Positions 16,111 to 25,485 are shown, numbered from the stretch's first letter. The stretch: DNA of 60,710 nucleotides from Hungatella sp. UBA3048 (GCA_002367105.1 DFCS01000046.1:1-60710); one strand, 5' to 3'. Program-made: numbers and translations. The notes: a model not told the origin generated them from the letters alone.

Positions 16111-17004
16111 TTGACACCAGCAGGAGCAGCCGGAGCAACAGGAGCAACCGGCCCAACTGGCCCCATAGGGCTAACAGGAGCCACTGGCCCAACTGGCCCC
16201 ACTGGAGCAGCCGGAGCAACAGGAGCAACAGGAGCAACCGGCCCAACTGGCTCCATAGGACTAACCGGAGCCACCGGCCCAACTGGTCCCACCGGACTAA
16301 CCGGAGCAACTGGCCCGACCGGTCCGACCGGATCCACCGGCCCAATAGGGCTTACCGGAGCGACTGGGCCTACCGGGGCAACAGGACCTACCGGGCCTGC
16401 AGGAACGGGCACCAATATGTCAGGAGTGATTCCCTTTGCCATTGACGATGAATATGCCGAGGTTTCCACGGATGACCTGGGCAATCCGTCAATTATTCAA
16501 TTTGCTGGATTTGAAGCAAATGCAATTAATTCAGGCAGGCCAACACAGCTTCAAGCGGGTGACTGGGCAGCTGGAACGATTACATTTGACTTCGTTAACT
16601 ATGATCAATTTTACCGTAGTTGTTTTGTTATGCCTTATGATGCAGTCGTAAAAAATATTTATGTACTATTTGGTGCCAAAATGTCACTTTTCCTACCGGA
16701 GGGATCTACACTGTTTCCGTTTGCTGCCCTTGCAGTTTTAACTTCAGATACACCTGGGCAGATGACAGGCGGAATGGTGTTTACTATACTTCAGGATACC
16801 CTGACTTATTCGGATCCGTTTATAGCGCCGGTAGGTGGAGGGCAGGTTCCCAAATATACACTGGAAAGAGGTTCCCTGACAGACATCAATGCCTCGATCC
16901 CGGCGGGTTCCCTTGTTGGAATTATTGTCGGATGCAGAGCAGAAGGTGTTACCTCGGAACTATTCGTCAGGTTCTCAGTAAGCGGCGGAATTTTGCTTGA
17001 CTAA
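16111..17004 (+). CDS. Collagen-like exosporium-type protein, abnormal 5' end
   Basis: About 100 residues of Gly-X-Y repeats (GATGPTGPT, GPIGLTGAT) are followed by a globular domain of about 190 residues (YAEVSTDDLGNPSIIQFAGF ... PKYTLERGSLTDINASIPAG). This layout matches BclA-like glycoproteins of the spore surface in Bacillus and Clostridia. The only usable start is TTG 16111, with no ribosome site; the frame is open back to a stop at 16036-16038 but that stretch is antisense to the TetR pseudogene. The normal N-terminus and promoter therefore seem lost, so the gene may be silent. A terminator follows at 17016-17051. Confidence 0.7.
   Translation: MTPAGAAGATGATGPTGPIGLTGATGPTGPTGAAGATGATGATGPTGSIGLTGATGPTGPTGLTGATGPTGPTGSTGPIGLTGATGPTGATGPTGPAGTGTNMSGVIPFAIDDEYAEVSTDDLGNPSIIQFAGFEANAINSGRPTQLQAGDWAAGTITFDFVNYDQFYRSCFVMPYDAVVKNIYVLFGAKMSLFLPEGSTLFPFAALAVLTSDTPGQMTGGMVFTILQDTLTYSDPFIAPVGGGQVPKYTLERGSLTDINASIPAGSLVGIIVGCRAEGVTSELFVRFSVSGGILLD
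16120..16410 (+). repeat. Collagen-like tandem repeat DNA
   Basis: Nine-base units of the type GGAGCAACN and GGCCCAACT repeat about 32 times, coding Gly-X-Y triplets with mostly Thr in the third place. Slippage in such DNA is expected. Confidence 0.9.
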
Positions 17005-17015
17005 GCAATAGAAGC

Positions 17016-17056
17016 AGGCCTGTATCCAGCCTTGCAGCAAGATACAGGCCTTCTTC
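17016..17056 (+). terminator. Terminator after collagen-like gene
   Basis: AGGCCTGTATC (17016-17026) pairs perfectly with GATACAGGCCT (17041-17051), followed by TCTTC. Confidence 0.75.
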
Positions 17057-17101
17057 GTAAATAGGAATATCCGGGAGAGTAAGGAGGGAAAACCGGCAGT
17101 T

Positions 17102-17338
17102 ATGATCAATGACGAAATTATCCGTATGATAGAGGAAGCGGCCCAGTTTCCGGTTTCTGACAGAAAGAGCAACCTGTATAAGGATCTGGGGCTTGACTCC
17201 CTTTCTTTTATCCATCTTTTACTTAAGATAGAAGATACGTATTCCATTACCTTTGATATTACGGAAATGGAATCTTGTCTGGAAGTCGGCCGGATGATTG
17301 AACTGGCTGAGAAGAAAGTAAAGGAGAAAAATATATAA
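17102..17338 (+). CDS. Acyl carrier protein
   Basis: A 78-residue acidic helical protein with the phosphopantetheine site LGLDSLSFIHLLLKIED, Ser33 being the expected attachment residue. It is the first gene of a three-gene operon with an acyl-adenylating ligase (sharing the bases TAATG) and a BtrH-like acyltransferase. It is not next to fatty-acid synthesis genes, so it is probably a dedicated carrier. An AAGGAGGG site lies about 12 bases before the ATG, slightly further than usual. Confidence 0.85.
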   Translation: MINDEIIRMIEEAAQFPVSDRKSNLYKDLGLDSLSFIHLLLKIEDTYSITFDITEMESCLEVGRMIELAEKKVKEKNI

Positions 17339-18822
17339 TGATCAGAGATTTGTTCATGAATCAATCAAACCTGGAAAAACAAGCGATTATTGACGGAGAA
17401 ACAAGTATAACGTATCAGGACCTGTTTCAAAAAGCTGCGGCAATACAGGCCTTCCTGCCTAAGAATGATTGGAAAATTGCCGCAATATTTTTACCGGATG
17501 GGAGTGATTATATCGCTGCTCTTTTCGGAATATTCCTGTTGGGGAAAACTGCTTTTCCTATAAGCGTCCGCTTGACAAAACATGAAGTGACTCCTCTCCT
17601 GGACCAGACATCCACAGATATAATCGTTACTTCCATAAGATTCCGCTCGTTTTTTGATGAAATAAAATCCATGGCTGTACCTGATTTACGGGTAATTTAC
17701 GTTGAAGAATGCCTGTTTCGAGAATCTATGCCGGTTCTTTCTGATAATAATAAAGGACCGGATGAACCAATCATTCTGCTAACAACATCAGGCTCTACCG
17801 GCAGGGTGAAACTTGTACCTCTTTCCGAAAGAAATGTTGAAACTTCCGTTTTGGGATATATCGATAAAATGTGTTTTGAGGAGATGGATGAGAAGATTAT
17901 CAGGTACATCCTTGCAGCTCCGTTTTCTTCTGCATACGGTATGATGATCCTGTGTGCATGTCTCATGAAAGGGTTCCCTATCGTTCTGCTTAAGGAAGAT
18001 TTTACTTTGGACTTCTTTTATAAAGCGGTTCAGGAGAATAGAGTGACTCACTATGAGGGTGGGGCAATGGTTCCCCTTTTGATGGAACAGACTGCGGGCA
18101 GGCCCGTTCCTTATGATATTCATTTATTAAAACATTTTGGATTTGGAGGAAGTAAAGTTTCCGGTACCACATTGAAAAAGCTTTTAACAGCTTATTCGGG
18201 AATCCAGCTATGGCAAGGCTACGGGATGACAGAAGCGGCCCCGTTAATTACAAAATGCTCAAAAATCAGTTTAGAGAAACTGGATTCCGTGGGAAAGGCG
18301 ATTAAGGGAATTAAAATATCCATAGATGCTGACGGGGTGATTACGGATATTCCTTATACCAATGGGGAAATTCTTGTAAAGGGACCTAATGTGATGTCGG
18401 GATATTACAGAAATGAAGAGGAAACTAAGAAGGTACTGAAACAAGGCTATTTGTATACGGGTGATCTTGGCTATCTGGATGAAGACGGCTATTTATATAT
18501 CTGCGGGCGGAAGAAAAACGTAATTATTGTCAGAGGATTCAACGTATATCCGGAAGAAGTGGAAGGATGTATCTTAAACAGTCTGCTTGTAAATGACTGC
18601 GTTGTCTATGGAGAAACGGATTCTTTAGGAGTTGAAACCGTATGCGCAGATATCGTTCCGGCCGATCCGTTTATCGGCCAGGAAAAAATAGAGGAAGAAA
18701 TCAGGGCTTACTGCAAAGTGCATTTGTCAGGATTTAAACAGCCCCGGAAAATACAAATAGTTGATGCGATCAGAAAAACCGCATCTGGAAAAATTGAAAG
18801 GAGAAAAGGGGAGCAACTATGA
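17338..18822 (+). CDS. AMP-dependent acyl-CoA/ACP ligase
   Basis: A 494-residue member of the ANL adenylating superfamily. Seen in order are the ATP loop TTSGSTGRVKLVPLSE (near 150), the conserved GYGMTEAAPLI (near 297), YTGDLGYLDEDGYLYICGR (near 378), RGFNVYPEEVEG and the C-terminal TASGKIERR with the catalytic lysine. It would activate a carboxylic acid as the acyl-AMP and probably load it onto the carrier protein encoded just upstream. The start overlaps the carrier's stop (TAATG), and the next gene starts four bases before its end. The substrate acid cannot be predicted. Confidence 0.85.
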   Translation: MIRDLFMNQSNLEKQAIIDGETSITYQDLFQKAAAIQAFLPKNDWKIAAIFLPDGSDYIAALFGIFLLGKTAFPISVRLTKHEVTPLLDQTSTDIIVTSIRFRSFFDEIKSMAVPDLRVIYVEECLFRESMPVLSDNNKGPDEPIILLTTSGSTGRVKLVPLSERNVETSVLGYIDKMCFEEMDEKIIRYILAAPFSSAYGMMILCACLMKGFPIVLLKEDFTLDFFYKAVQENRVTHYEGGAMVPLLMEQTAGRPVPYDIHLLKHFGFGGSKVSGTTLKKLLTAYSGIQLWQGYGMTEAAPLITKCSKISLEKLDSVGKAIKGIKISIDADGVITDIPYTNGEILVKGPNVMSGYYRNEEETKKVLKQGYLYTGDLGYLDEDGYLYICGRKKNVIIVRGFNVYPEEVEGCILNSLLVNDCVVYGETDSLGVETVCADIVPADPFIGQEKIEEEIRAYCKVHLSGFKQPRKIQIVDAIRKTASGKIERRKGEQL

Positions 18823-19718
18823 ATCTGATTTATTTTCAGGGATTAAACTGCTATACCAGCAGCATGATAAATGCTGCTGTTCTCATAGGAGTGGATTACC
18901 GGAATGCGATTGCTGACTTATGGTCGGAAACAGACCTGACTTATGACCAGATCCATCACTTATATTTATCCAGAAGAATGCCTGCGAATTTAGAAGCCTT
19001 GGGTGTAAGCATGAAATTTTTGAATTGCTGTTCCAAACAGGAAATGGAGAAAAACATATCCTGTCTTACCTTAGGACAATGGAATGTAGTTGAAATGGAT
19101 GCATTTTTCATTCCGTGGGTTCCTTATTATCATACATTACACAGTTTCCATTATTTTATTGCCCGAAAGGAGGAAAAAGGGTTTTTTTCCTGTTTTGACC
19201 CTACATATGATAAAACATATATGGAATTAACAGAGGAAGATATGATTTCCCACGCCTCTGATATTTGTCAGATTCATAAAATTGCAGAAAAGCAGTTTTG
19301 TAAGGGAATCCGGCAGGAGGCACAGGAAATTTTGTACACACATCGGAAAACACAGGAAAAACTCCTTGAACAAATCAGAGAATGTGCTCATGGAAAACAG
19401 AAGAATGGGGAACTTCTTGCAAAGTACATAGATGCTTTGATTAACAACCGATATCTTTATCTTCATTATCTTCAGAACATGCCATTGTTCATAGAAACAT
19501 ATGACAGGTATTTCCATAAGGAATACTTCATAAAGTGGACAGCGGTGAAACATGGGTTATATAAGGCTTCTTTCAGGCAGAACAACCAGGAAATCATACA
19601 GGAAGTGTGCGGGCATTTCCAGGAACTGATCCAGGAAGAAATGGACATTGCCCGGAAATTTGTGGCAGTGAGTCCAGAAGAGATACAGGAAGGAAAACAG
19701 CCAATGGGAGCCGGATGA
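18819..19718 (+). CDS. BtrH-like papain-fold acyltransferase
   Basis: A 299-residue protein whose first half matches the BtrH N-terminal fold: Cys11 in GLNCYTSSMINAA, His111 in LHSFHYFIA and Asp127 in FSCFDPTYD make a plausible Cys-His-Asp triad. BtrH of butirosin synthesis moves an acyl group from a carrier protein to an aminoglycoside. The second half (about 140-299) is helical and charged and is not recognised. It overlaps the ligase by four bases, so carrier, ligase and transferase form one unit. I infer that it transfers the acyl group from the carrier to an unknown amine or thiol acceptor. Confidence 0.7.
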   Translation: MNLIYFQGLNCYTSSMINAAVLIGVDYRNAIADLWSETDLTYDQIHHLYLSRRMPANLEALGVSMKFLNCCSKQEMEKNISCLTLGQWNVVEMDAFFIPWVPYYHTLHSFHYFIARKEEKGFFSCFDPTYDKTYMELTEEDMISHASDICQIHKIAEKQFCKGIRQEAQEILYTHRKTQEKLLEQIRECAHGKQKNGELLAKYIDALINNRYLYLHYLQNMPLFIETYDRYFHKEYFIKWTAVKHGLYKASFRQNNQEIIQEVCGHFQELIQEEMDIARKFVAVSPEEIQEGKQPMGAG

Positions 19719-19737
19719 TCGGTTCCCATTTTTTTAT
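19704..19737 (+). terminator. Terminator of the ACP operon
   Basis: ATGGGAGCCG pairs with CGGTTCCCAT (one G-U) around a 6-base loop and is followed by TTTTTTT. It overlaps the end of the last gene. Confidence 0.85.
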
Positions 19738-19807
19738 CTTATAACTTAAATTTATAGTATCAATTCCAATCTCATATATTCTTTTCCCGAAAATTATTTT
19801 ATTTTAG

Positions 19808-19836
19808 TTGAAAAATCCCGATAAATGTTCTATTAT
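19808..19836 (+). promoter_or_regulatory. Promoter of leuB-ilv-ser run
   Basis: TTGAAA (19808-19813), 17-base spacer, TATTAT (19831-19836), 50 bases before the leuB start. No T-box or leader peptide was seen in the short leader. Confidence 0.7.
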
Positions 19837-19885
19837 GAGAAGAAATATATTAGCATAGTACAGTGTCATAGAGGGAGTGGAAGAG

Positions 19886-21001
19886 ATGAATTACAACATT
19901 GCATTGATTCCCGGCGACGGGATCGGGCCTGAAATCATTGGAGAGGCGAGAAAGGTCCTTGATAAAGTGGGAAGTGTATACGGTCATGAGTTCCAGTATA
20001 CAGAAGTATTGATGGGCGGCATTTCCATTGATACATATGGAGTGCCCCTAACAGATGAAGCCCTTGAAACAGCGAAAAACAGTGATTCCGTTCTCCTTGG
20101 GGCAGTTGGCGGAAATGTAGGAAATTCAAGATGGTACGATGTGGCACCGAATCTGAGACCTGAAGCGGGGCTACTTGCCATCCGTAAGGGTCTTAATTTA
20201 TTTGCAAATATCCGCCCTGCTTACCTGTATAAAGAGCTGTCGGATGCCTGTCCTTTAAAGAAGGAGATCATTGGAGACGGGTTTGACATGGTCATTATGA
20301 GAGAACTGACGGGAGGCCTTTATTTCGGAGAGCGGTATACCAAAGAAGTGGATGGCGTATTGACTGCCGTGGATACCCTTACCTATAATGAAAATGAAAT
20401 AAGAAGAATTGCCGTTAAGGCTTTTGATATTGCCATGAAACGCCGGAAAAAAGTAACAAGCGTTGATAAGGCAAATGTTCTGGATTCCTCCAGACTATGG
20501 AGAAACGTGGTGGAAGAGGTGGCAAAGGATTATCCTGAGGTGACCTTAACCCATATGCTGGTGGATAACTGTGCGATGCAGCTTGTCATGAATCCGGGTC
20601 AGTTTGATGTGATTCTGACAGAGAATATGTTCGGTGATATCTTATCCGATGAAGCCAGCATGATCACAGGCTCCATTGGAATGCTTTCCTCGGCCAGCAT
20701 GAATGAAAGCAAATTTGGAATGTATGAACCAAGTCATGGCTCTGCCCCGGATATTGCGGGTAAAAATATTGCAAATCCTATTGCAACTGTACTTTCTGCC
20801 GCTATGATGCTCCGTTATTCCTTTGATCTGGATACAGAAGCGTCGGCCGTGGAGGCAGCCGTGGAGCAGGTGCTTAAGGAAGGATACCGGACGGCAGACA
20901 TATATTCGGAAACGTGTAAAAAAGTCTCAACCGCAGAGATGGGAGATTTAATTGCGGAACGGATTGGAAAAGAAAAGGAGTGTGCAGCACATGAAAAGTG
21001 A
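19886..21001 (+). CDS. leuB: 3-isopropylmalate dehydrogenase
   Basis: A 371-residue NAD-dependent beta-decarboxylating dehydrogenase. It shows the family N-terminus ALIPGDGIGPEIIGEA, the substrate loop ANIRPAYLY, the signature NMFGDILSDEASMITGSIGM and the cofactor segment YEPSHGSAPDIAGKNIANP. It makes 2-oxoisocaproate precursor in leucine synthesis. ATG 19886 is preferred over the GTG at 19877 because GAGGGAG lies eight bases before it. It overlaps ilvD by 11 bases. leuA and leuCD are not in the window. Confidence 0.95.
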   Translation: MNYNIALIPGDGIGPEIIGEARKVLDKVGSVYGHEFQYTEVLMGGISIDTYGVPLTDEALETAKNSDSVLLGAVGGNVGNSRWYDVAPNLRPEAGLLAIRKGLNLFANIRPAYLYKELSDACPLKKEIIGDGFDMVIMRELTGGLYFGERYTKEVDGVLTAVDTLTYNENEIRRIAVKAFDIAMKRRKKVTSVDKANVLDSSRLWRNVVEEVAKDYPEVTLTHMLVDNCAMQLVMNPGQFDVILTENMFGDILSDEASMITGSIGMLSSASMNESKFGMYEPSHGSAPDIAGKNIANPIATVLSAAMMLRYSFDLDTEASAVEAAVEQVLKEGYRTADIYSETCKKVSTAEMGDLIAERIGKEKECAAHEK

Positions 21002-22652
21002 TTCAGTAAAAAAAGGGATGCAGCAGGCGCCTCACCGTTCTCTGTTTCATGCACTGGGAATGACAGAGGAAGAGATGGAAAGGCCTCTGATCGGTATAGT
21101 CAGTTCTTATAATGAAATCGTACCAGGCCATATGAACCTGGACAAAATAGTGGATGCCGTTAAAATGGGAGTTGCCATGGCTGGCGGTACACCGGTGATG
21201 GTTCCGGCCATAGCGGTATGTGATGGAATTGCCATGGGACACATTGGCATGAAATACTCCCTGGTTACCAGGGACCTGGTTGCAGATTCCACAGAATGCC
21301 TTGCCAGAGCCCATGCCTTTGATGCCCTGGTCATGGTACCCAACTGTGATAAGAATGTTCCTGGACTCTTAATGGCAGCAGCCCGCATTAACATACCCAC
21401 AGTGTTCGTCAGTGGCGGACCTATGTTAGCAGGACGTGTGCATGGCCATAAAACCAGCCTTTCCAGCATGTTTGAGGCGGTGGGAGCTTATACCGCTGGA
21501 AACATGTCAGAAGAGGATGTAAGGGAATACGAGCAAAAGGCATGCCCTACCTGCGGATCCTGTTCCGGTATGTATACGGCCAACAGCATGAACTGTCTGA
21601 CCGAGGTATTGGGAATGGGACTGAAAGGAAACGGAACCATTCCGGCAGTTTATTCGGAACGTCTTAAGTTAGCTAAGCATGCGGGAATGGCAGTTATGGA
21701 GATGCTTAAGAAAAACATCTGCCCCCGTGACATCATGACGGAAAAAGCCTTCCGCAATGCCCTGACCATGGATATGGCTCTGGGGTGCAGTACCAACAGC
21801 ATGCTTCATCTTCCTGCCATTGCCCATGAGGCAGGAGTAGATCTAAATCTGGAAATTGCAAATAAGATCAGTGCAAAGACTCCTAACCTTTGCCATCTGG
21901 CACCGGCAGGACCCACTTATATGGAAGATTTAAATGAAGCAGGCGGCATTTACGCTGTTATGAACGAAGTCAGCAAGCTGGGACTTCTGGAATTAGACTG
22001 TATGACAGTAACAGGTAAGACGGTTGGAGAGAATATTAAGAGTTGTGTAAATAAGAATCCTGAAGTGATCCGGCCGGTTGAGAATCCTTACAGCCAGACC
22101 GGCGGCATCGCCATATTAAAGGGAAACTTAGCCCCTGATTCCGCTGTGGTAAAGCGCTCCGCCGTAGCGCCTGAGATGTTAAAGCATGAAGGCCCGGCAA
22201 GAGTGTTTGATTGTGAGGAGGATGCCATAGCAGCCATCAAGGGCGGAAAGATTGTGGCAGGAGATGTTGTAGTTATCCGTTATGAAGGCCCCAAGGGAGG
22301 CCCGGGCATGAGGGAGATGCTAAATCCCACCTCAGCCATTGCAGGCATGGGGTTAGGTTCCACAGTGGCCCTTATTACCGACGGACGTTTCAGCGGTGCT
22401 TCCAGAGGCGCCTCCATTGGGCATGCATGTCCGGAGGCAGCGGTGGGTGGTCCCATTGCCCTGGTGGAAGAGGGAGACATCATTTCCATTGATATTGATA
22501 ACCACCGGTTAGACGTGAAGGTATCTGATGAAGAAATGACCAGAAGAAAGGCCAATTGGCAGCCAAGGAAACCACAGGTGACCACTGGATATCTGGCACG
22601 CTATGCGGCTATGGCAGCCCCGGCAAGCCGGGGAGCGATTCTCGAAATATAA
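20991..22652 (+). CDS. ilvD: Dihydroxy-acid dehydratase
   Basis: A 553-residue iron-sulfur dehydratase of valine and isoleucine synthesis. Cluster and active-site segments are visible: MVPNCDKNVPG, CPTCGSCSGMYTANSMNCLTE and the C-terminal GGPIALVEEGD. The start at 20991 (MKSDSVKKG) has AAGGAG ten bases upstream and lies inside the end of leuB. ilvB follows after 18 bases with its own AAAGGAG site. It dehydrates 2,3-dihydroxy acids to 2-oxo acids. Confidence 0.96.
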   Translation: MKSDSVKKGMQQAPHRSLFHALGMTEEEMERPLIGIVSSYNEIVPGHMNLDKIVDAVKMGVAMAGGTPVMVPAIAVCDGIAMGHIGMKYSLVTRDLVADSTECLARAHAFDALVMVPNCDKNVPGLLMAAARINIPTVFVSGGPMLAGRVHGHKTSLSSMFEAVGAYTAGNMSEEDVREYEQKACPTCGSCSGMYTANSMNCLTEVLGMGLKGNGTIPAVYSERLKLAKHAGMAVMEMLKKNICPRDIMTEKAFRNALTMDMALGCSTNSMLHLPAIAHEAGVDLNLEIANKISAKTPNLCHLAPAGPTYMEDLNEAGGIYAVMNEVSKLGLLELDCMTVTGKTVGENIKSCVNKNPEVIRPVENPYSQTGGIAILKGNLAPDSAVVKRSAVAPEMLKHEGPARVFDCEEDAIAAIKGGKIVAGDVVVIRYEGPKGGPGMREMLNPTSAIAGMGLGSTVALITDGRFSGASRGASIGHACPEAAVGGPIALVEEGDIISIDIDNHRLDVKVSDEEMTRRKANWQPRKPQVTTGYLARYAAMAAPASRGAILEI

Positions 22653-22670
22653 AAAAAGGAGCAGCAGCCT

Positions 22671-24350
22671 ATGAAGACATTGACAGGAGCAGAGATTGTG
22701 ATCGAATGCCTGAAAGAGCAGGGAGTGGATACTGTTTTTGGATATCCGGGCGGTACGATCTTAAATATATACGATGCCCTTTATAAACATCAAGATGAGA
22801 TCACCCATATCCTGACCTCCCATGAACAGGGCGCAGCCCATGCGGCAGACGGATATGCAAGAGCCACCGGCAAGGTGGGAGTTTGTCTGGCCACCTCAGG
22901 GCCTGGAGCCACCAACCTGGTTACCGGAATTGCCACCGCATTTATGGATTCCATCCCAATGGTTGCCATTACGTGCAACGTAGCAGTGAACCTTCTGGGA
23001 AGGGATAGCTTCCAGGAGATCGATATCACCGGTGTGACCATGCCTATCACAAAATACAACTTCATCGTTAAAGATATAACAAAGCTGGCTGACACCATTC
23101 GCCGGGCTTTCCAGATCGCACAGACCGGAAGACCGGGACCTGTGCTGGTGGACATCACAAAGGATGTAACCGCCGGTACCTTTGAATATGAATCCCAGAC
23201 TCCGGAGCCGGTCAAAAGGCAGGAAGATACCATAACCGAGGATGATATAGAGACAGCGCTGCAGCTGATCCGGAAATCCCAGAAGCCGTATATTTTCGTA
23301 GGAGGCGGCGCAGTTGCTGCCAATGCCTCGGAGGAGCTTTCTTCCTTTGCCCACAAGATTCAGGCCCCGGTGGCAGACAGTCTTATGGGAAAAGGAGCTT
23401 TCGACGGTACCGATGAATTGTATACCGGAATGGTAGGGATGCACGGAACCAAGACCTCTAACTTTGAAATTACGGAATGTGACTTATTGATCGTAGTAGG
23501 TGCCCGGTTCAGTGACCGGGTGACCGGTAATGCCGCCAAGTTTGCCAAGAGGGCAAAGATTCTTCAGTTTGATGTAGACCCGGCGGAGATCAATAAGAAC
23601 GTTAAGACTTATGCCAGCGTTGTCGGTGATGTAAAAGTGATCTTAAAAAAGCTGAATGCCCGTTTGGATCCCATCAACCATGAAGAGTGGCTGGCCCACA
23701 TTGACCGGTTGAAGGATATGTATCCCATGCGCTTTGATAAGAGTATGCTGACCGGCCCTTATATCATTGAAAAGATTTATGAGATCACACAGGGAGACGC
23801 CATCATTACAACAGAGGTAGGCCAGCATCAGATGTGGGCTGCCCAGTTCTACCAGTATAAATATCCCAGAAGCTTCCTCTCCTCCGGTGGACTTGGAACC
23901 ATGGGCTATGGCCTGGGGGCCTCCCTGGGTGCAAAGCTGGGCTGCAAGGATAAGGTAGTCATTAACGTGGCAGGAGACGGATGTTTCCGTATGAATATGA
24001 ATGAGATCGCCACGGCTACCCGCTACAATATTCCCATCATTCAGGTGATTTTAAACAACCACGTATTAGGCATGGTCCGCCAGTGGCAGACCCTGTTCTA
24101 TGGTAAGAGGTATTCACATACAGTTCTTAATGATCAGGTGGATTTTGTAAAGGTAGCGGAAGGGCTGGGAGCTAAGGCTTACCGTGTGACCAGTAAGGAC
24201 GATTTTGAGCCTGTCCTCAGAGAAGCTATAGAGTTAAACGTTCCTGTTGTTATAGATTGTCAGATTCATTGTGATGACAAGGTATTCCCAATGGTATCAC
24301 CGGGAGCACCCATCCAGGATGCGTTTGACGCAGAAGATTTAAAGATTTAA
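22671..24350 (+). CDS. ilvB: Acetolactate synthase, large subunit
   Basis: A 559-residue thiamine diphosphate enzyme condensing pyruvate, or pyruvate plus 2-oxobutyrate, at the start of branched-chain synthesis. Landmarks are VFGYPGGTILNIYDAL, the catalytic glutamate in TSHEQGAAHAADGYAR, the FAD-region RFSDRVTGNA, and the cofactor motif GDGCFRMNMNEIATA with NNHVLGMVRQWQ. The small regulatory subunit gene (ilvN/ilvH) is not adjacent, and its absence from this run is worth noting. serC follows closely, so branched-chain and serine genes look co-transcribed. Confidence 0.95.
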   Translation: MKTLTGAEIVIECLKEQGVDTVFGYPGGTILNIYDALYKHQDEITHILTSHEQGAAHAADGYARATGKVGVCLATSGPGATNLVTGIATAFMDSIPMVAITCNVAVNLLGRDSFQEIDITGVTMPITKYNFIVKDITKLADTIRRAFQIAQTGRPGPVLVDITKDVTAGTFEYESQTPEPVKRQEDTITEDDIETALQLIRKSQKPYIFVGGGAVAANASEELSSFAHKIQAPVADSLMGKGAFDGTDELYTGMVGMHGTKTSNFEITECDLLIVVGARFSDRVTGNAAKFAKRAKILQFDVDPAEINKNVKTYASVVGDVKVILKKLNARLDPINHEEWLAHIDRLKDMYPMRFDKSMLTGPYIIEKIYEITQGDAIITTEVGQHQMWAAQFYQYKYPRSFLSSGGLGTMGYGLGASLGAKLGCKDKVVINVAGDGCFRMNMNEIATATRYNIPIIQVILNNHVLGMVRQWQTLFYGKRYSHTVLNDQVDFVKVAEGLGAKAYRVTSKDDFEPVLREAIELNVPVVIDCQIHCDDKVFPMVSPGAPIQDAFDAEDLKI

Positions 24351-24374
24351 GACAAAAGTATGAGGAGGAAGATT

Positions 24375-25460
24375 ATGAACAGAGTGTACAATTTTTCCGC
24401 AGGGCCTGCCGTGCTGCCGGAAGAAGTCCTAAGAGAAGCTGCAGAAGAGATGATGGATTACAGAGGCTGTGGTATGTCAGTCATGGAGATGAGCCACAGG
24501 ACTAAGATGTTCGAATCCATCATCGGTAATGCAGAAGCGGATTTAAGGGATTTATTGAAGATTCCGGACAATTACAAGGTATTATTTTTACAGGGCGGAG
24601 CCTCCCAGCAGTTTGCTATGATTCCCATGAACTTATTCAAGAATCGCGTAGGGGATTACATCATTACGGGACAGTGGGCTAAGAAGGCATACCAGGAAGC
24701 AAAGCTTTACGGTACGGCCAATGCGGTTGCGTCAAGTGCCGACAAGACCTTCAGTTATATCCCGGATGTTTCGGATCTGCCGATTTCTGATGATGCGGAT
24801 TACGTTTATATCTGTGAAAATAACACAATTTACGGGACTAAGTATAAAACATTGCCAAATACAAAAGGAAAAACACTTGTTGCCGATCTCTCCTCCTGTT
24901 TCTTATCGGAACCTATTGACGTTTCAAAATACGGCCTGATTTTTGCAGGCGCCCAGAAGAACGTAGGGCCTGCAGGCGTGGTCATCGCCATTATCAGGGA
25001 AGACTTGATCACAGAGGATGTGCTTCCCGGAACACCTACCATGCTCCGATATAAGACTCATGCTGATGAGAAATCTCTTTATAACACACCGCCGGCCTAT
25101 GGAATCTATATCTGCGGAAAGGTATTTCAGTGGTTAAAAAACCGGGGCGGTCTGGAAGCCATGAAAGAACTCAATGAAAAGAAGGCAGCCATTCTATATG
25201 ATTATCTGGACCAGAGCCGGATGTTTACCGGTACTGTAGTAAAGGAAGACCGTTCTCTGATGAATGTGCCCTTTGTGACCGGAAACGAGGAACTGGATGC
25301 ACTGTTTGTTAAGGAATCAAAGGCAGCAGGTTTTGAAAACTTAAAAGGCCACCGGAGTGTAGGCGGTATGCGGGCCAGTATTTATAACGCCATGCCAATA
25401 GAAGGTGTGGAGAAGCTGGTTGCCTTTATGAAGGATTTTGAAGCAAAGTATGGGAAATGA
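24375..25460 (+). CDS. serC: Phosphoserine aminotransferase
   Basis: A 361-residue PLP enzyme converting 3-phosphohydroxypyruvate to phosphoserine. The N-terminus YNFSAGPAVLPEEVL, LFLQGGASQQFAM and the PLP lysine in FAGAQKNVGPAGV are characteristic. ATG 24375 follows GAGGAGGAAG, whereas the ATG at 24360 lacks a site. serA begins 25 bases after its stop. These two with the DUF1015 gene form the usual serine cassette of Lachnospiraceae. Confidence 0.96.
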   Translation: MNRVYNFSAGPAVLPEEVLREAAEEMMDYRGCGMSVMEMSHRTKMFESIIGNAEADLRDLLKIPDNYKVLFLQGGASQQFAMIPMNLFKNRVGDYIITGQWAKKAYQEAKLYGTANAVASSADKTFSYIPDVSDLPISDDADYVYICENNTIYGTKYKTLPNTKGKTLVADLSSCFLSEPIDVSKYGLIFAGAQKNVGPAGVVIAIIREDLITEDVLPGTPTMLRYKTHADEKSLYNTPPAYGIYICGKVFQWLKNRGGLEAMKELNEKKAAILYDYLDQSRMFTGTVVKEDRSLMNVPFVTGNEELDALFVKESKAAGFENLKGHRSVGGMRASIYNAMPIEGVEKLVAFMKDFEAKYGK

Positions 25461-25485
25461 CCATACAGTTAAGAGAGGAGACATG

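Noticed and set aside
16120..16410. CRISPR-like repetitive array
   Set aside because: Repeats are 9-base codon repeats without spacers and code a Gly-X-Y protein.
16056..16484. Long - strand frame rich in Pro-Val-Gly repeats
   Set aside because: It is the antisense of the collagen-like repeats; only its last 18 residues or so belong to a real (broken) gene, the TetR pseudogene.
19837..19885. T-box or leucine leader peptide before leuB
   Set aside because: The leader is only about 45 bases and contains neither a T-box sequence nor a run of Leu codons.
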